DNA of 64,000 nt from positions 248,001-312,000 of the forward strand of contig NZ_NRRR01000002.1 of the NCBI RefSeq assembly GCF_016583765.1, written 5' to 3'. Under the pieces are notes generated by a model. That model searched no databases, was not told where the DNA came from, and saw nothing but the letters and a program-made list of their open reading frames with translations. This stretch comes from Chromatium weissei (GTDB taxonomy: Bacteria > Pseudomonadota > Gammaproteobacteria > Chromatiales > Chromatiaceae). The translations under genes were made by a program, and so were the position numbers. Within the stretch, counting starts at the first letter, position 1. The number at the start of each line of letters is the position of its first letter. Shown here one piece after another: positions 28,660-39,875 of this stretch.

Positions 28660-31600
28660 TGCGGTGTGTTGAAAATGGTTTTATTGAATTCTTCAACTGG
28701 CATGGGACGACCGAATAAATAACCTTGGCAAGCATAGCAGTCTTGCCGAGTCAGAAAATTCAATTGCTCTTGCGTCTCAACGCCTTCGGCAATTACTTTC
28801 AAACGCAGATTACGCGCCATTGCAATAATGGTGGCGGCAATTTCCATGTCGTTTTGATCGCCCGGAATATCGCGGACAAAACTTTGATCAATTTTTAATT
28901 CATCAATCGGAAAGCGTTTCAAATACGCCAGTGACGAATAACCCGTGCCAAAGTCATCAATAGAAAGTCGTGTTCCGAGTGCTTTGAGTGCATGAAGTAG
29001 ATCAACAGCCTGTTCGCCGCCGCCCATGATCATGCTTTCGGTTAATTCGAGTTTAAGCCAATGCGGTGGCAATTCAGTTTCTTTGAGAATCACTGCAATT
29101 TGCTTTACTAAATCGCGCTGTTGCAATTGCCGACCAGATAAATTAACAGCAATAGTTAATGGTGGAAATCCTGCATCTAACCAACGTTTACCTTGAATGC
29201 AGGCGGTACGCAATACCCATTCACCCAGCGCGACAATTTGCCCAGTTTCTTCGGCAATCGGAATAAAGCGCAGCGGTGAAATCATTCCTTCTTCCGGCGA
29301 TTGCCAGCGCACCAAGGCTTCACAACCAATCAATGTATTATTTTTTGTATCGAATTGCGGTTGGTAATGCAGTATGAATTCTTCATTTGCTAATGCGCGA
29401 TGAAGCCGCGCTTCTAATGCAAGTCGTTCATTTGCGGCAGCAGTTAAAGTTGGCGTATAAAAACGATAGGTATTGCGACCCTGTTCTTTGGATTGATAGA
29501 GCGCAACATCTGCATGTTTAACCAATTCAGTGACCGAGCGACCGTCATTGGGAAATAGACTAATTCCAATGCTTGCGCCGACATAAACTTCATGCGTGCA
29601 TCGAATACCTGCATCAATCAATTCATCACTTAAATGCGCCCGCGATGTGGTTAAAGTGAATGGCTTTTCTAATAGTTTGAGCAGCGTTTGTGCGACACCA
29701 GCAGCATCTTCAGGTTGTGTGATATTTTCCAATAAAATCAAGAATTCATCGCCGCCGAGTCGTCCAATGGTGTCGTCTTCGCGCAGCCGTTCATTTAAGC
29801 GTTGCGCGAGTAAAATAAGTAATTCATCACCCGCCGGATGTCCCAAGCTGTCATTCACATTTTTGAAGCGATCTAAATCTAAAAATAACACGGCAATACG
29901 TTGCCCTTGTCGCTCGGCGCGTTCAATTGCGTGTTGCAGGCGTGATTGCACTAAACGGCGATTGGGTAAATGGGTTAATGGATCGTAATGCACCAAATGT
30001 TCAAGTTGCGCTTCTGATTGTTTGAGTTGGCTGATGTCGGTCATCACGCCGACGTAATGACTTGGTTCGCCTTGACTGTCGTAAACGACGCTGATGCTCA
30101 ATAGTTGCGGGTAAATTTCTCCATTTTTGCGGCGGTTATAGATTTCGCCTTGCCAATGTCCGCTTTCGCGGAGACTCATCCACATTTCTTGATAAAACGC
30201 GGGTTCCTGCCGACCAGATTGCAGCAGTCGAGGATTTTTGCCACGTACCTCGGCTTCGGTGTAGCCGGTGATGTCGGTGTAGGCGCGATTGACGGTGAGA
30301 ATGTGTGCATCAAGGTCGGTGATGATGACGCCCTCGCGGGTGCTCTCAAACACAGTGGCGGCCTGACGTAGAGTGGTATCCGCATGAATTCGCGTCACCG
30401 CCAATCCGGCGATGCAGGTGAATTCGTTGATGAGTTTTAATTCATTTGCACTGGGTTGGCGCGGCTGCAAATAAGCGAGATGAAAATAGCCCAGAATTTC
30501 TCCCAGACCACCGTGAAACGGAATTGACCAACTGTTACGGTTATTAATTTCTTTCAACTCCCTTTTTCCAAAGGGGAATTTGTGATTTTCTGTTCCCTTG
30601 CAGGAGCAAATCAATTCACTTTCTCTTTTGGAAAAAGGCGGTTGAAGGGAATTTCCATTTGGCGCTTCATTAAAAATCTCAATTTCCATGCGCATTTCTG
30701 GATGAATTTCTTCTAGCCGAACGATGATTTTGTTCAGAATTTCCGGCAATGATTGGTTGTCAACCAGACCATCGAGCACCGCCAAACGCGTTTCCTGCAT
30801 CTGCTCGGCAAGTTTGGTTTCGGTGATGTCGTACCAGACACCAGTGGCGATTGAACTCGCCGCATCAATCACACGCAGTTCATCCCGAAGCCAGCGCACC
30901 TGATGCTGGCGATCAAAAAAGCGGTAATCGTGACTCATCGGCGCGGTGTCGTGCAGTGCCGTCAAACGCGCCAGCGTGTCTATTCGATCATCAGGATGAA
31001 TCTGCCTTTCCCACCAGTCGGGTTGCAAGGTTTCCGTCATGGAATAACCCAACAAGCGCGTGACATTCTCACTGACCCAAGTCAACGGCATTTGCGGTTG
31101 ATCGCGGCGACGGGTGTACAAAATCACCGGACTGGTTGCCAACACCTGCTTCAATCGCATTGTGGTTTCATGCAGGTTGGCGCGTTCACGAAGCAGATTG
31201 CGTTGTCCAACCACCTTTTCCAACGTTGCTGGCAGCTTGTGTAAATAGCCGTTGTATTTGGAAACGTAATCGTTCACGCCGAGATGAATGGCGCGAGCAG
31301 CGACTTCTTCATTGCCCTGTCCAGACACCATCACAATCGGAATATCTAATTCGCGTTCGGTGCGAATCATTTTGACGGCTTCTAACGCATCCAATCCCGG
31401 CAGGCGGTAATCGAGCAGCACCACGTCGTAATCGGCTGAAATATGGTTGTTTTGTAGTAAACAGGATAATACCTGCGTCACATCCAACACCGTCGTCACG
31501 CGAATATGTGGCGCGTAACGGGCGAAATGGCGCAGGGTTAAATCAATATCGGCAAGGTTGTGCTCGGCGTAAATCACGCGCAGCGGTTGTGCGCGACGAG

Positions 31601-31988
31601 CGTTGGCTTCATGGAAACGTTGATAAGCATCCTGCAACGTTGCTGGCAAGCGATTTAGAGAACGGTCGCCCTTGGTGAGATAGTCATCTGCGCCAGCTTG
31701 CAGTGCGGCAATCGCCGCATCTTGGTCGCCGGAGCCAGTCAGCATCACGACGGCAAGCGGCAACTGACGTTCACGAATATGCGCGAGCAGTTGCAATCCC
31801 GATCCGTCTGGCAGCTTGAGATCAATCAAGGCCAAATCGTAATTTGCCGCCGCGTCATCTCGCAGACAGTTGATGGCTGCCGTCAATGATGGCGTGGTTT
31901 CAAGCTGAATATCCAAAGCGCACCGTTCCAAAATACGCCGCGTTAAATCAGCATCAACCGGATTGTCTTCAACATGCAGAACACGCAT
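28656..31988 (-). CDS. Multi-sensor c-di-GMP enzyme REC-REC-PAS-GAF-PAS-GGDEF-EAL
   Basis: A 1110-residue soluble signalling protein. Two receiver domains (first phospho-acceptor D56 in LALIDLKLPDGSG; second in VVLLDYRLPGLDALE), a PAS, a GAF-like region, a PAS/PAC pair (TREGVIITDLDAHILTVNRAYTDITGYTE), an intact GGDEF (RLGGDEFLILLE) and an intact EAL (GCEALVRWQ, with later KIDQSFVRDIPGDQ and AEGVETQEQL). Both catalytic motifs look active, so it may make, break or switch c-di-GMP turnover. About 40 residues in the GAF region (SLQPPFSKRESELICSC and onward) look like a decayed palindromic repeat. The ATG forms TGATG with the stop of the upstream response regulator. Confidence 0.93.
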   Translation of the reverse strand: MRVLHVEDNPVDADLTRRILERCALDIQLETTPSLTAAINCLRDDAAANYDLALIDLKLPDGSGLQLLAHIRERQLPLAVVMLTGSGDQDAAIAALQAGADDYLTKGDRSLNRLPATLQDAYQRFHEANARRAQPLRVIYAEHNLADIDLTLRHFARYAPHIRVTTVLDVTQVLSCLLQNNHISADYDVVLLDYRLPGLDALEAVKMIRTERELDIPIVMVSGQGNEEVAARAIHLGVNDYVSKYNGYLHKLPATLEKVVGQRNLLRERANLHETTMRLKQVLATSPVILYTRRRDQPQMPLTWVSENVTRLLGYSMTETLQPDWWERQIHPDDRIDTLARLTALHDTAPMSHDYRFFDRQHQVRWLRDELRVIDAASSIATGVWYDITETKLAEQMQETRLAVLDGLVDNQSLPEILNKIIVRLEEIHPEMRMEIEIFNEAPNGNSLQPPFSKRESELICSCKGTENHKFPFGKRELKEINNRNSWSIPFHGGLGEILGYFHLAYLQPRQPSANELKLINEFTCIAGLAVTRIHADTTLRQAATVFESTREGVIITDLDAHILTVNRAYTDITGYTEAEVRGKNPRLLQSGRQEPAFYQEMWMSLRESGHWQGEIYNRRKNGEIYPQLLSISVVYDSQGEPSHYVGVMTDISQLKQSEAQLEHLVHYDPLTHLPNRRLVQSRLQHAIERAERQGQRIAVLFLDLDRFKNVNDSLGHPAGDELLILLAQRLNERLREDDTIGRLGGDEFLILLENITQPEDAAGVAQTLLKLLEKPFTLTTSRAHLSDELIDAGIRCTHEVYVGASIGISLFPNDGRSVTELVKHADVALYQSKEQGRNTYRFYTPTLTAAANERLALEARLHRALANEEFILHYQPQFDTKNNTLIGCEALVRWQSPEEGMISPLRFIPIAEETGQIVALGEWVLRTACIQGKRWLDAGFPPLTIAVNLSGRQLQQRDLVKQIAVILKETELPPHWLKLELTESMIMGGGEQAVDLLHALKALGTRLSIDDFGTGYSSLAYLKRFPIDELKIDQSFVRDIPGDQNDMEIAATIIAMARNLRLKVIAEGVETQEQLNFLTRQDCYACQGYLFGRPMPVEEFNKTIFNTPH
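30547..30656. repeat. Decayed palindromic repeat inside the GGDEF-EAL gene (copy 4)
   Basis: CAACTCCCTTTTTCCAAAGGGGAA near the left end and TTTTGGAAAAAGGCGGTTGAAGGGAATTT near the right end are weathered versions of the family's inverse arms, about 110 bases apart. The reading frame stays open through it, encoding the PPFSKRE and FPFGKRE peptides on the minus strand. Confidence 0.6.
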
Positions 31989-32431
31989 CACGGCAACAAC
32001 CTCGCAGGCGGATGATTGACTAAACACCAATAGAGTTCGATATGCGCGGCAACTTCCATAAAGGTCTGGAAATTCACTGGCTTAACAATATAAGAATTGG
32101 CATGAAATCGATATGCGGTCGCAACATCTTGATTTTCACTGGAAGACGTGAGCACCACGATGGGCAAATTCTGACTGATTGGATGCTCCCGCAATTGCTG
32201 CAACACTTCCAATCCACTCACTCGCGGCAATTTCAGATCAAGCAAAATCACGAGCGGTAACGGCTCCCCAGCCTCCCAACGCGGAATCCACGCGAGCGCC
32301 TCTTCACCATCACGGGCAACTTCAATCGGATTGAGCAAACGTCGCCGTTGAAAGGCGCGCAACGTCAGATCAACATCCATTGGATTGTCTTCTACCAATA
32401 GAATTGGACGCGCATTCGTATCCTGATCCAT
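31988..32431 (-). CDS. Single-domain response regulator (Rcp1-like)
   Basis: A 147-residue receiver: PILLVEDNPMDVDLTLRAFQRRRL, phospho-acceptor D65 in ILLDLKLPRVSGLEVLQQL, Thr/Ser in IVVLTSSSENQD and Lys in YIVKPVNFQTFME. No output domain. The pattern matches regulators that pair with phytochrome-like or bacteriophytochrome kinases, but no such kinase is adjacent. Its stop and the next gene's start overlap (TGATG), so it probably hands phosphate to, or competes with, the two receiver domains of the GGDEF-EAL protein. Confidence 0.92.
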   Translation of the reverse strand: MDQDTNARPILLVEDNPMDVDLTLRAFQRRRLLNPIEVARDGEEALAWIPRWEAGEPLPLVILLDLKLPRVSGLEVLQQLREHPISQNLPIVVLTSSSENQDVATAYRFHANSYIVKPVNFQTFMEVAAHIELYWCLVNHPPARLLP

Positions 32432-32595
32432 TACGATTGTTCCGTAAGCAAAACGAATTGAAAAATCATTTATTTGAAAATAAGAATTGTAATTGAGTTG
32501 TCAATCACAATCATATTTTCCAGTGAAAACTAAAGAGTCGATAATTAAAGAACTGACAACGAATCACTGACAATTGAAAACTTTTTCAAGCATTT

Positions 32596-33726
32596 TCATT
32601 TCATTCTCATACCGCGCCAAACCAGCACAAAACCCATTGCCGCTGCCATCGCACCCACGCTAAAACTCATCAATGCGCCAGCATCTGTCCATAAAATACC
32701 GCCAATTAAACTTCCGGCTGCACCGCCAGCGCCAAAACTCAGACTGTTATACAACGCCTGACCACGTCCCTGCGTGCGCCCTGAAAACGCATGATGAACA
32801 AAGTGAATAGCGGCTGCATGAAAAGTGCCAAAGGTCATCGCATGAAGCAATTGCGCGATGATTTGCACTGACAATAATTCAACCATGCTGCCAATCAATA
32901 ACCAGCGCATCACAGCGGCAGCCAAACTCCAGAGCAAGACGCACCGCGCTCCGAAACGATCTAATAAATGCGGAGTGATTAAAAAAATCAGTACCTCGGC
33001 GAATACACCAATTGCCCATAAATTGCCAACAGCAACGCTCGAATAACCAGCAGCTTTCAAATGTAGCGAATAAAAAGCGTAATAAATGCCATGACTCAAT
33101 TGCATTAAAAAACACGCCGCAAAGAATGTAATAATCGGGCGCTGCTGTAAAAGATGCCGCAAGGATAAGGTTGGTTTTTCATTGTGCACGGGTGCGCTGT
33201 CGGGAATTAACAATGAACTCAACCACACGCCAATAAACAGTACCAATAACCACAGCGGTATAATTGCTACCGAGTCCTGTTCTAAACGCCAGCCCAATAG
33301 GCTGACAACGACAATAAAACCAATTGATCCCCATAACCGAACGAGGGCGTAACGTGATGATTGCGCTTGCAAATGATTAAAGGTCACGGCTTCAACTTGT
33401 GGCAGTGCGCTATTCCAAAAAAAGCTAAATAGCAGCATTGCGGCGGCCATTGACCAAAAGCTGTGCGCAATAAAAATGGTGAGAAAAGTCAGTGCTGCAA
33501 GCAGTGCACCGAGTCGCACCAATGGCATTCGCTGTCCGCTGTGATCAACCAAATAACCCCAAACGATTGGAGCGATGATTTTGGTGACTGAAAGCAGCGC
33601 CAGCAATTGTCCGATAGCGAGCGCGTCAAAACCGTTCGCTTGAAGATACAGCGCCCAATACGGTACGAGCGCACCGAGCGATGCGAAATAACACAGGTAA
33701 TAACCCGATAAACGCCAGTACGGCAT
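32596..33726 (-). CDS. MFS transporter (phenylpropionate permease / LacY-like group)
   Basis: A 376-residue major facilitator with twelve predicted helices. The start MPYWRLSGYYLCYFASLGALVPYWALYLQANGFDALAIGQLLAL and GYLVDHSGQRMPLVRLGALLAALTF are typical of the HcaT/LacY-related MFS_1_like group. Transport substrate cannot be read from the sequence. It stands alone on the minus strand between signalling genes and aroC; the flanking gaps of 164 and 89 bp hold no clear terminator. Confidence 0.85.
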   Translation of the reverse strand: MPYWRLSGYYLCYFASLGALVPYWALYLQANGFDALAIGQLLALLSVTKIIAPIVWGYLVDHSGQRMPLVRLGALLAALTFLTIFIAHSFWSMAAAMLLFSFFWNSALPQVEAVTFNHLQAQSSRYALVRLWGSIGFIVVVSLLGWRLEQDSVAIIPLWLLVLFIGVWLSSLLIPDSAPVHNEKPTLSLRHLLQQRPIITFFAACFLMQLSHGIYYAFYSLHLKAAGYSSVAVGNLWAIGVFAEVLIFLITPHLLDRFGARCVLLWSLAAAVMRWLLIGSMVELLSVQIIAQLLHAMTFGTFHAAAIHFVHHAFSGRTQGRGQALYNSLSFGAGGAAGSLIGGILWTDAGALMSFSVGAMAAAMGFVLVWRGMRMK

Positions 33727-33815
33727 TGTTTTTAATTGTCAGTGGCTCGTCGTTAACGTCAGGCAAGCCATTTTATTCAATGGCAATGACTGACGCGATA
33801 GACTGGAAAAGTGAT

Positions 33816-34919
33816 TTAGATCAGCGGAGTGGCTGGAATCGCCGCAATGGGCGGAGTCACTTCGGCATTTTGAGCGCGTTGACGTAGCACGTGATCCATC
33901 AATACGAGCGCCAGCATCGCTTCGGCGATGGGCGTGGCGCGAATGCCAACGCAGGGATCGTGGCGACCGAGCGTCACCACTTCGGTCGCTGCACCCTGAT
34001 TGTTAATCGTGCGTCCGGGCAACCGAATGCTGGAAGTGGGTTTCAGTGCGATGCGCGCAATCACATTTTGACCGGACGAAATACCGCCGAGAATGCCGCC
34101 AGCGTGATTGCTCAGAAAGCCGTCAGGAGTCATTTCATCGCGGTGTTCGGTTCCGCGCTGTTCGATGCAGCCAAAACCTGCACCAATTTCAACGCCTTTC
34201 ACCGCGTTAATGCTCATCAGCGCGTGGGCAATGTCGGCATCTAAACGGTCAAAAATGGGTTCACCGAGTCCGGTCGGCATTCCCGTCGCAATCACCGTCA
34301 CTGCCGCGCCGATGGAATTGCCCGCTTTGCGCAGTTCATCCATGAAGGTTTCTAAATCGCCAACCGTCGCCGCACACGGCCAAAAAAACGGATTGCGCGC
34401 AACTTCATTCCAATCAAAGGTTTGCGGGCGAATCGCGCCGAGTTGTGACAGATAACCGCGCACCACAATGCCGCACCGCTCGGCAAGATATTTCTTCGCA
34501 ATCGCTCCGGCAGCCACGCGCACCGCCGTTTCTCGCGCCGAGGAACGCCCACCGCCGCGATAATCGCGTACACCATATTTCTGTTCATAGGTGTAATCGG
34601 CGTGACCGGGACGATAACGGCTGGCGATTTCGGCGTAATCCTTTGACCGTTGATCTTCATTGCGAATCAACAAACCAATTGGCGCTCCGGTGGTACGCCC
34701 TTCAAACACGCCAGACAGAATTTCAACGGTGTCAGATTCGCGGCGCTGCGTGGTGTGGCGCGATTGCCCCGGTTTGCGGCGATCCAAATCGCCCTGCAAA
34801 TCAGCAGCCGTCAATGCCAATCCGGGCGGACAACCATCGACAATACCGCCAATCGCAGCGCCGTGACTTTCACCGAAGCTGCTGATCACAAACAGTTTTC
34901 CAAAGCTATTTCCAGACAT
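33816..34919 (-). CDS. aroC: Chorismate synthase
   Basis: Last enzyme of the shikimate pathway, converting EPSP to chorismate with reduced FMN. The 367-residue protein has signature 1 [42 protein letters not shown] and the third signature near [25 protein letters not shown], with [24 protein letters not shown] at the C-terminus. Full length. The start is three bases after the tolC stop, so they are probably transcribed together. Confidence 0.98.
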   Translation of the reverse strand: MSGNSFGKLFVISSFGESHGAAIGGIVDGCPPGLALTAADLQGDLDRRKPGQSRHTTQRRESDTVEILSGVFEGRTTGAPIGLLIRNEDQRSKDYAEIASRYRPGHADYTYEQKYGVRDYRGGGRSSARETAVRVAAGAIAKKYLAERCGIVVRGYLSQLGAIRPQTFDWNEVARNPFFWPCAATVGDLETFMDELRKAGNSIGAAVTVIATGMPTGLGEPIFDRLDADIAHALMSINAVKGVEIGAGFGCIEQRGTEHRDEMTPDGFLSNHAGGILGGISSGQNVIARIALKPTSSIRLPGRTINNQGAATEVVTLGRHDPCVGIRATPIAEAMLALVLMDHVLRQRAQNAEVTPPIAAIPATPLI

Positions 34920-34922
34920 GAG

Positions 34923-36272
34923 TTAACTCGCCGGTGGCGGCACAACATCGCTGGGATTCAGCCATGCGTTGCCTTTTTCCAACACTTCACGAGTCAGGGT
35001 GCTGGTGGCCTGATGCAATTTGATGCCGTTGATGATGTAGTTGTAACGCGCATCTAAGTAATTGAATTCAGCTTGAAATAGATTGCGCTGGGCATTGAGC
35101 ACGTCAACCTGTGTTCGCGTACCCACTTCCAAACCTGCCTGCGTGGATTCCAACGCGGAGCGCGCCGAGACAATTGCTGCTTGCCGCGCTCGCACATCTT
35201 CAATACTCGTCAAAATTCCACGAAAGGCATTTTTCACCTGTTGATCAACCAGACGACGTTCTTGATCCAGACGATCCTGCGCGGCGCGATATTGAAAACC
35301 CGCTTGCCGCGTGCGCGAAGTGACCGTACCACCTTGAAAAATCGGCACATTCACCGATAAACCGACAAAACTGGTGTCGGAGTCAGTGTTATACGTCGTA
35401 TCGGAACGCGACAAGTCATAACCCGCTTGCACACTGACGGTTGGATAATGACCGGAACGTTCAATTTCAATTTTTCGATTCGCCGCATTTGCCGCTTCAC
35501 TCGCAGCAATAATGCCGAAATTGCTGCGCATTGCGGTATTCGCCCATACTTCAATGTCATTCGGCTCCGGTGGCGATAAAGGCAATTGTTCACCGAGTCG
35601 CGCCAGCGGCATTTTAATTGGACCAACAATAGCGCGAAGTGCTTCCCACGCATTATTTAATAGGTTTTTACTGGTAATCACATCGGCGCTAGAACGGTCG
35701 TATGCTGCTTGGCTTTCATTCACATCAGTAATTGCAACTAAACCAACTTCAAAGCGTTGTTTTGATTGTTCAAGCTGGCGCTCATTCGCTCGCAATAATG
35801 CTTCTTGTACCGTGACTTCATCTGCGGCGCGCAGCACACTGAAATACGCCACCGTCGTTTTCACCATTAAATCAATTTGGCTATTGCGATATTCCGCTTC
35901 AGCTTGCGCAATCACATGATCCGATTGCTGTAATGTCATCCAATTGCTGCGATTAAATAGCGATTGTTTTGCCACAATTTGCGCATTTTGAGTGCTATAA
36001 CGATCATTGCTATGAAAGTGTCCATAGACGTTATTGCCCGTGCTTTCGGCATCGCGGTGCATTAAATCGCCACTCAAATTCACACTCGGCATTAGCAATG
36101 CTTGTGCCTGCGGTTTCATTTCACGGGTTGCAAATAGGGTCTGTTCGGCTTCGCGCAGCGTTGGATCATTTTCAACTGCAATATCATAGATTTGCACGAG
36201 GTCTTCCGCGTGGCTGACGGTGATCATGCTGCCAAAAAGCAGAATGCTGAGAGTGAAAAAACGGTTCCACAT
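34923..36272 (-). CDS. tolC: TolC-family outer-membrane efflux channel
   Basis: Trimeric outer-membrane channel protein for tripartite pumps or type I secretion. It has a signal peptide (FFTLSILLFGSMITVSHA, cut before EDLVQIYDIAVENDPTLREAEQ) and two OEP repeats of coiled helices (QSKQRFEVGLVAITDVNESQAAYDRSSADVI and LESTQAGLEVGTRTQVDVLNAQRNLFQAE), with the internal symmetry typical of TolC. Length 449. The pump partner is not adjacent. It is divergent from the hybrid kinase gene across 141 bp. Confidence 0.93.
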   Translation of the reverse strand: MWNRFFTLSILLFGSMITVSHAEDLVQIYDIAVENDPTLREAEQTLFATREMKPQAQALLMPSVNLSGDLMHRDAESTGNNVYGHFHSNDRYSTQNAQIVAKQSLFNRSNWMTLQQSDHVIAQAEAEYRNSQIDLMVKTTVAYFSVLRAADEVTVQEALLRANERQLEQSKQRFEVGLVAITDVNESQAAYDRSSADVITSKNLLNNAWEALRAIVGPIKMPLARLGEQLPLSPPEPNDIEVWANTAMRSNFGIIAASEAANAANRKIEIERSGHYPTVSVQAGYDLSRSDTTYNTDSDTSFVGLSVNVPIFQGGTVTSRTRQAGFQYRAAQDRLDQERRLVDQQVKNAFRGILTSIEDVRARQAAIVSARSALESTQAGLEVGTRTQVDVLNAQRNLFQAEFNYLDARYNYIINGIKLHQATSTLTREVLEKGNAWLNPSDVVPPPAS

Positions 36273-36413
36273 TGGTCTTAATTCCTTTGTCTACAGTGTG
36301 CTAAATCGAAGCACACAGAATACGCGCAAGTATAGGTGACATGAGAGTCGATCCTCAAACGCCTACCCGAGGGCGCTAAACTGCCACGCAATGCCATTTC
36401 TAAACGCGAACCA

Positions 36414-39400
36414 ATGTCTCAATTAAACAACGCCATCCATTTCAAAACGCGATTCATTTCTTATCTAAAGCAGGGAGCCGTTCTTCTCATCGTCTCTTGG
36501 TGCGCGGCGTTGGTTGCGTTGGTGCTGCCGCTTGAGGTGCAGTGGCAAAGTCTGACCTTTCATGCTGTTTTGGAGTCGGCAGGCGCGACCATTGCGCTGA
36601 TGGTGGCGGCACTGATTATCTTCTTTGGTAAACAAGATGAATTGGCACGGCTGCCGGTGGCAATTCCGCTGGGACTGCTCGGTAGCGGTTTAATCAATGC
36701 CTGTCATGCCCTGCTCGAACCTGGTCAAGCATTTGTTTTAACCAGCGTGTTATCGACATTTGTCGGCGGATTATTTTTTGCAAGCATTTATCTGCCGTTT
36801 GGTCGAGCGACCGTCGGAGCACATCGCGGGCGAATTTTGCTGATTACGGTATTGATTATCATTGGCATTTTATTGCTATTGAGCTTTCCGCAAGCGTTTC
36901 AGCAAATGCTGCACAACGGCAAATTTTCGATATTCGCCGTTACTCTCAGCGCCAGCGGTGGATTGTTGTTGTTACTGGCATCGCTGCGTTTTTATGGGTT
37001 GTTTCTTCGCCTCGAAGAAAATCATTACCGTCAATTTGCAGTGCTGTGCGCAATGCTCGGTATTTCCGGCATTCTCTTTTTCAATTCCAATATCTGGGAT
37101 GCGCATTGGTGGTGGTCACATGTGCTGCGCTGGGGCGCTTATGTGGGTTCCAGTTATTACCTTCTGGCAAAATTGGCTGCATCGATGCGCGAACACCATC
37201 GCGCTGAAGAACATTTTCGCCAGATTTTTGAACGCATGAGCAGCGGCGTGATTGTTTATGCGGCAGTCGATCAAGGCGCTGATTTCATTTTTGAAAACAT
37301 CAATCCCGCATCAGAACGCATTGAAAAATTGCCACATGGCGCGGTCATTGGTCAGCGTCTGACCACAGTTTTTCCCGCAGTCAAAACCTTTGGCTTTCTC
37401 GATGTTCTGCAACGGGTGTGGAAAACCGGAATTCCAGAAGAGTTACCGCTACGGCTGTATCAAGATGATCGCATTGCCGGCTGGCGCGAAAATTACGTCT
37501 ATCGACTGTCATCGGGAAAGGTGGTCGCCGTTTACGACGATGTGACCGAGCAAAAACGCGTGGAAGACGACATTCGCATGACGCGAGATCGGCTGCTTTT
37601 GGCCACGCGAGCCTCACAAATTGGCATCTGGAGCTGGGAACATCGCACCAATCATCTGACTTGGGATCGCCGCATGTGCGAAATTCACGGCGTTCCCGTC
37701 AGTGTCGATTGCACACAATTGGACTACCAATTCTGGCGTGCACGTTGTCATCCCGATGACGTGAATGAAGTCGAAAACAAATTGAAAACGGTCATGGAAA
37801 ATAATGAAACCTTTGACCATGTATTTCGAATTGTTTGGCCGAATGAAAGCATTCGTTACGTTCACGCAGTCGCGTTATACGAACGCGATCACAACGGTCA
37901 AATTGTGCGGCTTGTTGGTATTAACCGCGATATTACCGCACAACATGAAACCGAAGCCGTTTTGCGACAAGCTAAAGAAACTGCTGATGCCGCCAATCGT
38001 GCAAAAAGCGAATTTCTCGCCAATATGAGCCATGAAATTCGCACACCAATGAACGCCGTTATTGGTTTATCGCAATTGCTTCTGGATACTGAATTAAGTT
38101 CGCATCAACGCGATTACTTAAACAAAATTGATTCATCGTCGCGGGCATTATTAGGAATTCTAAACGACATTCTTGATTATTCCAAGATTGATGCGGGAAG
38201 ACTCAACGTTGATGATATTGATTTTACACTCGACGACGTGTTAAATAATGTCGAAGGATTATTTGCATTGGAAGCAGATAAAAAAGGATTAGAGCTTTAT
38301 TTTCAAATCGCACCAAATGTACCGTCATCACTGCGCGGCGACCCACTGCGACTAGGACAAATCATTAACAATTTAGTTGGCAATGCTGTCAAATTCACCT
38401 CGAATGGTGAAATACAACTTAAAATTGAATGTGATTCGCTCGCTGAAAATCTATTAAAACTAAAAGTTTCAGTACGCGATACTGGAATTGGATTAACACC
38501 AGAACAATGCACACGATTGTTTAAGCCTTTTCAACAAGCAGATGCTTCTACCACGCGGCGTTATGGTGGAACTGGTTTAGGTTTAACCATTAGTAAGCGA
38601 TTAGTTGAACTGATGAATGGTGAAATTAATGTGGTCAGTGAATTCGGAAAAGGCAGCATCTTCTCCTTTGACGTGCACGTGGCACCAGCAAGTAAGCCAG
38701 CTCAAATTTCACGCAATTCGACGCAATTACAAAGAATGAAAATACTGGTTGTCGATGACCAATTAACCTCTCGTCTTTTGCTGCAAGAACTGTTATTGGC
38801 TTGGCAATTTACAGTGACATTGGCAGAATCTGCAGAAGACGGAATTGCCGAATTGATCGCCGCACAGGATATTAAAAAGCCTTTTGAGTGTTTACTGATT
38901 GATTGGAAAATGCCGCAAACTGACGGCATCGCAATGGCAGCGCAAATTGCACAGTTAGTTACAAATGGAACATTAGTTAGTGCGCCGGTTTTCATTATGG
39001 CAAATGCCTTCAGACCGGAACAATTTCAGAACGTTAGACATTTTGCACACGTCGATGGCATCTTAGAAAAACCCATTAAACCAGCAGTGTTATTTGATAC
39101 ATTATTAACCTTGCAAGGACAGCAAACATCAATTGCACCGGCAAGCCGAGTGACTGAAGCAATTACAGTATTAACAAAAGCAATTCGCGGAGCGCGAATA
39201 CTGGTAGTTGAAGACAACACCACCAATTTATTGGTAGTGCGCGAATTACTCATTAAAATGGGATTTATTGTAGAAACCGCCCGCGATGGAGAAGAGGCAA
39301 TTAACTGCGTTATTCGTCAAGAATTTGATGCTGTTTTAATGGATTTGCAGATGCCTAAACTTGATGGTCTTGATGCGACACGTGCAATTCGTGCGATGGA

Positions 39401-39875
39401 GCGCGGTCAACATTTGCCCATTATTGCATTAACTGCAAATGCCTTGAATGTTGACCGTCAAGCAGCCGAATTAGCCGGAATGAGTGATTATTTAGCGAAA
39501 CCCATTGATGCGATCACGCTGGCAGAAATGCTGCGGCGATGGATTCCAACGCATCGTTCTGCGCTGGTCGTGCCGCCGTTTTCGCAGTTTTGTCCGGTAG
39601 CTAAATCAACAAATCAATTGGCGCAGTGTCCGAAAGATGTCGTAAAAGTGATGCGACAATTCGGTGAACTTGAAGAAATGCTCAATCGAAAACAAGGTCA
39701 AGCACGGCGGGTTGCCAGTGAATTGTGCCATGAATTAGAAACGACGGCGTTAGCGCCAACATTTATTGCGATTAACCAGCAAATTCAACAATTGCGATTT
39801 AATGAAGCCATCATTAGCTTGCGTGTATTGATGGAGTCAATTTGTTCGCCTGATGATAAGATACCAGCGCCATGA
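36414..39875 (+). CDS. Membrane-bound hybrid sensor histidine kinase
   Basis: An 1153-residue kinase. The first 260 or so residues form about eight membrane helices resembling a MASE-type sensor ([16 protein letters not shown] through [15 protein letters not shown]). Then a PAS ([39 protein letters not shown]), a PAS_3-like domain, HisKA with H540 in [15 protein letters not shown], HATPase with N box [10 protein letters not shown] and GTGLGLTIS, and two receivers (D830 in [13 protein letters not shown]977 in [12 protein letters not shown]). The last 130 residues may be a degenerate Hpt, but I see no convincing His. The stop overlaps the following REC-GGDEF gene by ATGA, so that gene is its likely output. 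Confidence 0.93.
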   Translation: MSQLNNAIHFKTRFISYLKQGAVLLIVSWCAALVALVLPLEVQWQSLTFHAVLESAGATIALMVAALIIFFGKQDELARLPVAIPLGLLGSGLINACHALLEPGQAFVLTSVLSTFVGGLFFASIYLPFGRATVGAHRGRILLITVLIIIGILLLLSFPQAFQQMLHNGKFSIFAVTLSASGGLLLLLASLRFYGLFLRLEENHYRQFAVLCAMLGISGILFFNSNIWDAHWWWSHVLRWGAYVGSSYYLLAKLAASMREHHRAEEHFRQIFERMSSGVIVYAAVDQGADFIFENINPASERIEKLPHGAVIGQRLTTVFPAVKTFGFLDVLQRVWKTGIPEELPLRLYQDDRIAGWRENYVYRLSSGKVVAVYDDVTEQKRVEDDIRMTRDRLLLATRASQIGIWSWEHRTNHLTWDRRMCEIHGVPVSVDCTQLDYQFWRARCHPDDVNEVENKLKTVMENNETFDHVFRIVWPNESIRYVHAVALYERDHNGQIVRLVGINRDITAQHETEAVLRQAKETADAANRAKSEFLANMSHEIRTPMNAVIGLSQLLLDTELSSHQRDYLNKIDSSSRALLGILNDILDYSKIDAGRLNVDDIDFTLDDVLNNVEGLFALEADKKGLELYFQIAPNVPSSLRGDPLRLGQIINNLVGNAVKFTSNGEIQLKIECDSLAENLLKLKVSVRDTGIGLTPEQCTRLFKPFQQADASTTRRYGGTGLGLTISKRLVELMNGEINVVSEFGKGSIFSFDVHVAPASKPAQISRNSTQLQRMKILVVDDQLTSRLLLQELLLAWQFTVTLAESAEDGIAELIAAQDIKKPFECLLIDWKMPQTDGIAMAAQIAQLVTNGTLVSAPVFIMANAFRPEQFQNVRHFAHVDGILEKPIKPAVLFDTLLTLQGQQTSIAPASRVTEAITVLTKAIRGARILVVEDNTTNLLVVRELLIKMGFIVETARDGEEAINCVIRQEFDAVLMDLQMPKLDGLDATRAIRAMERGQHLPIIALTANALNVDRQAAELAGMSDYLAKPIDAITLAEMLRRWIPTHRSALVVPPFSQFCPVAKSTNQLAQCPKDVVKVMRQFGELEEMLNRKQGQARRVASELCHELETTALAPTFIAINQQIQQLRFNEAIISLRVLMESICSPDDKIPAP

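Noticed and set aside
39400..39875. Hpt domain at the end of the hybrid kinase
   Set aside because: The region is helical, but I could not see the expected HxxKG-type His motif.
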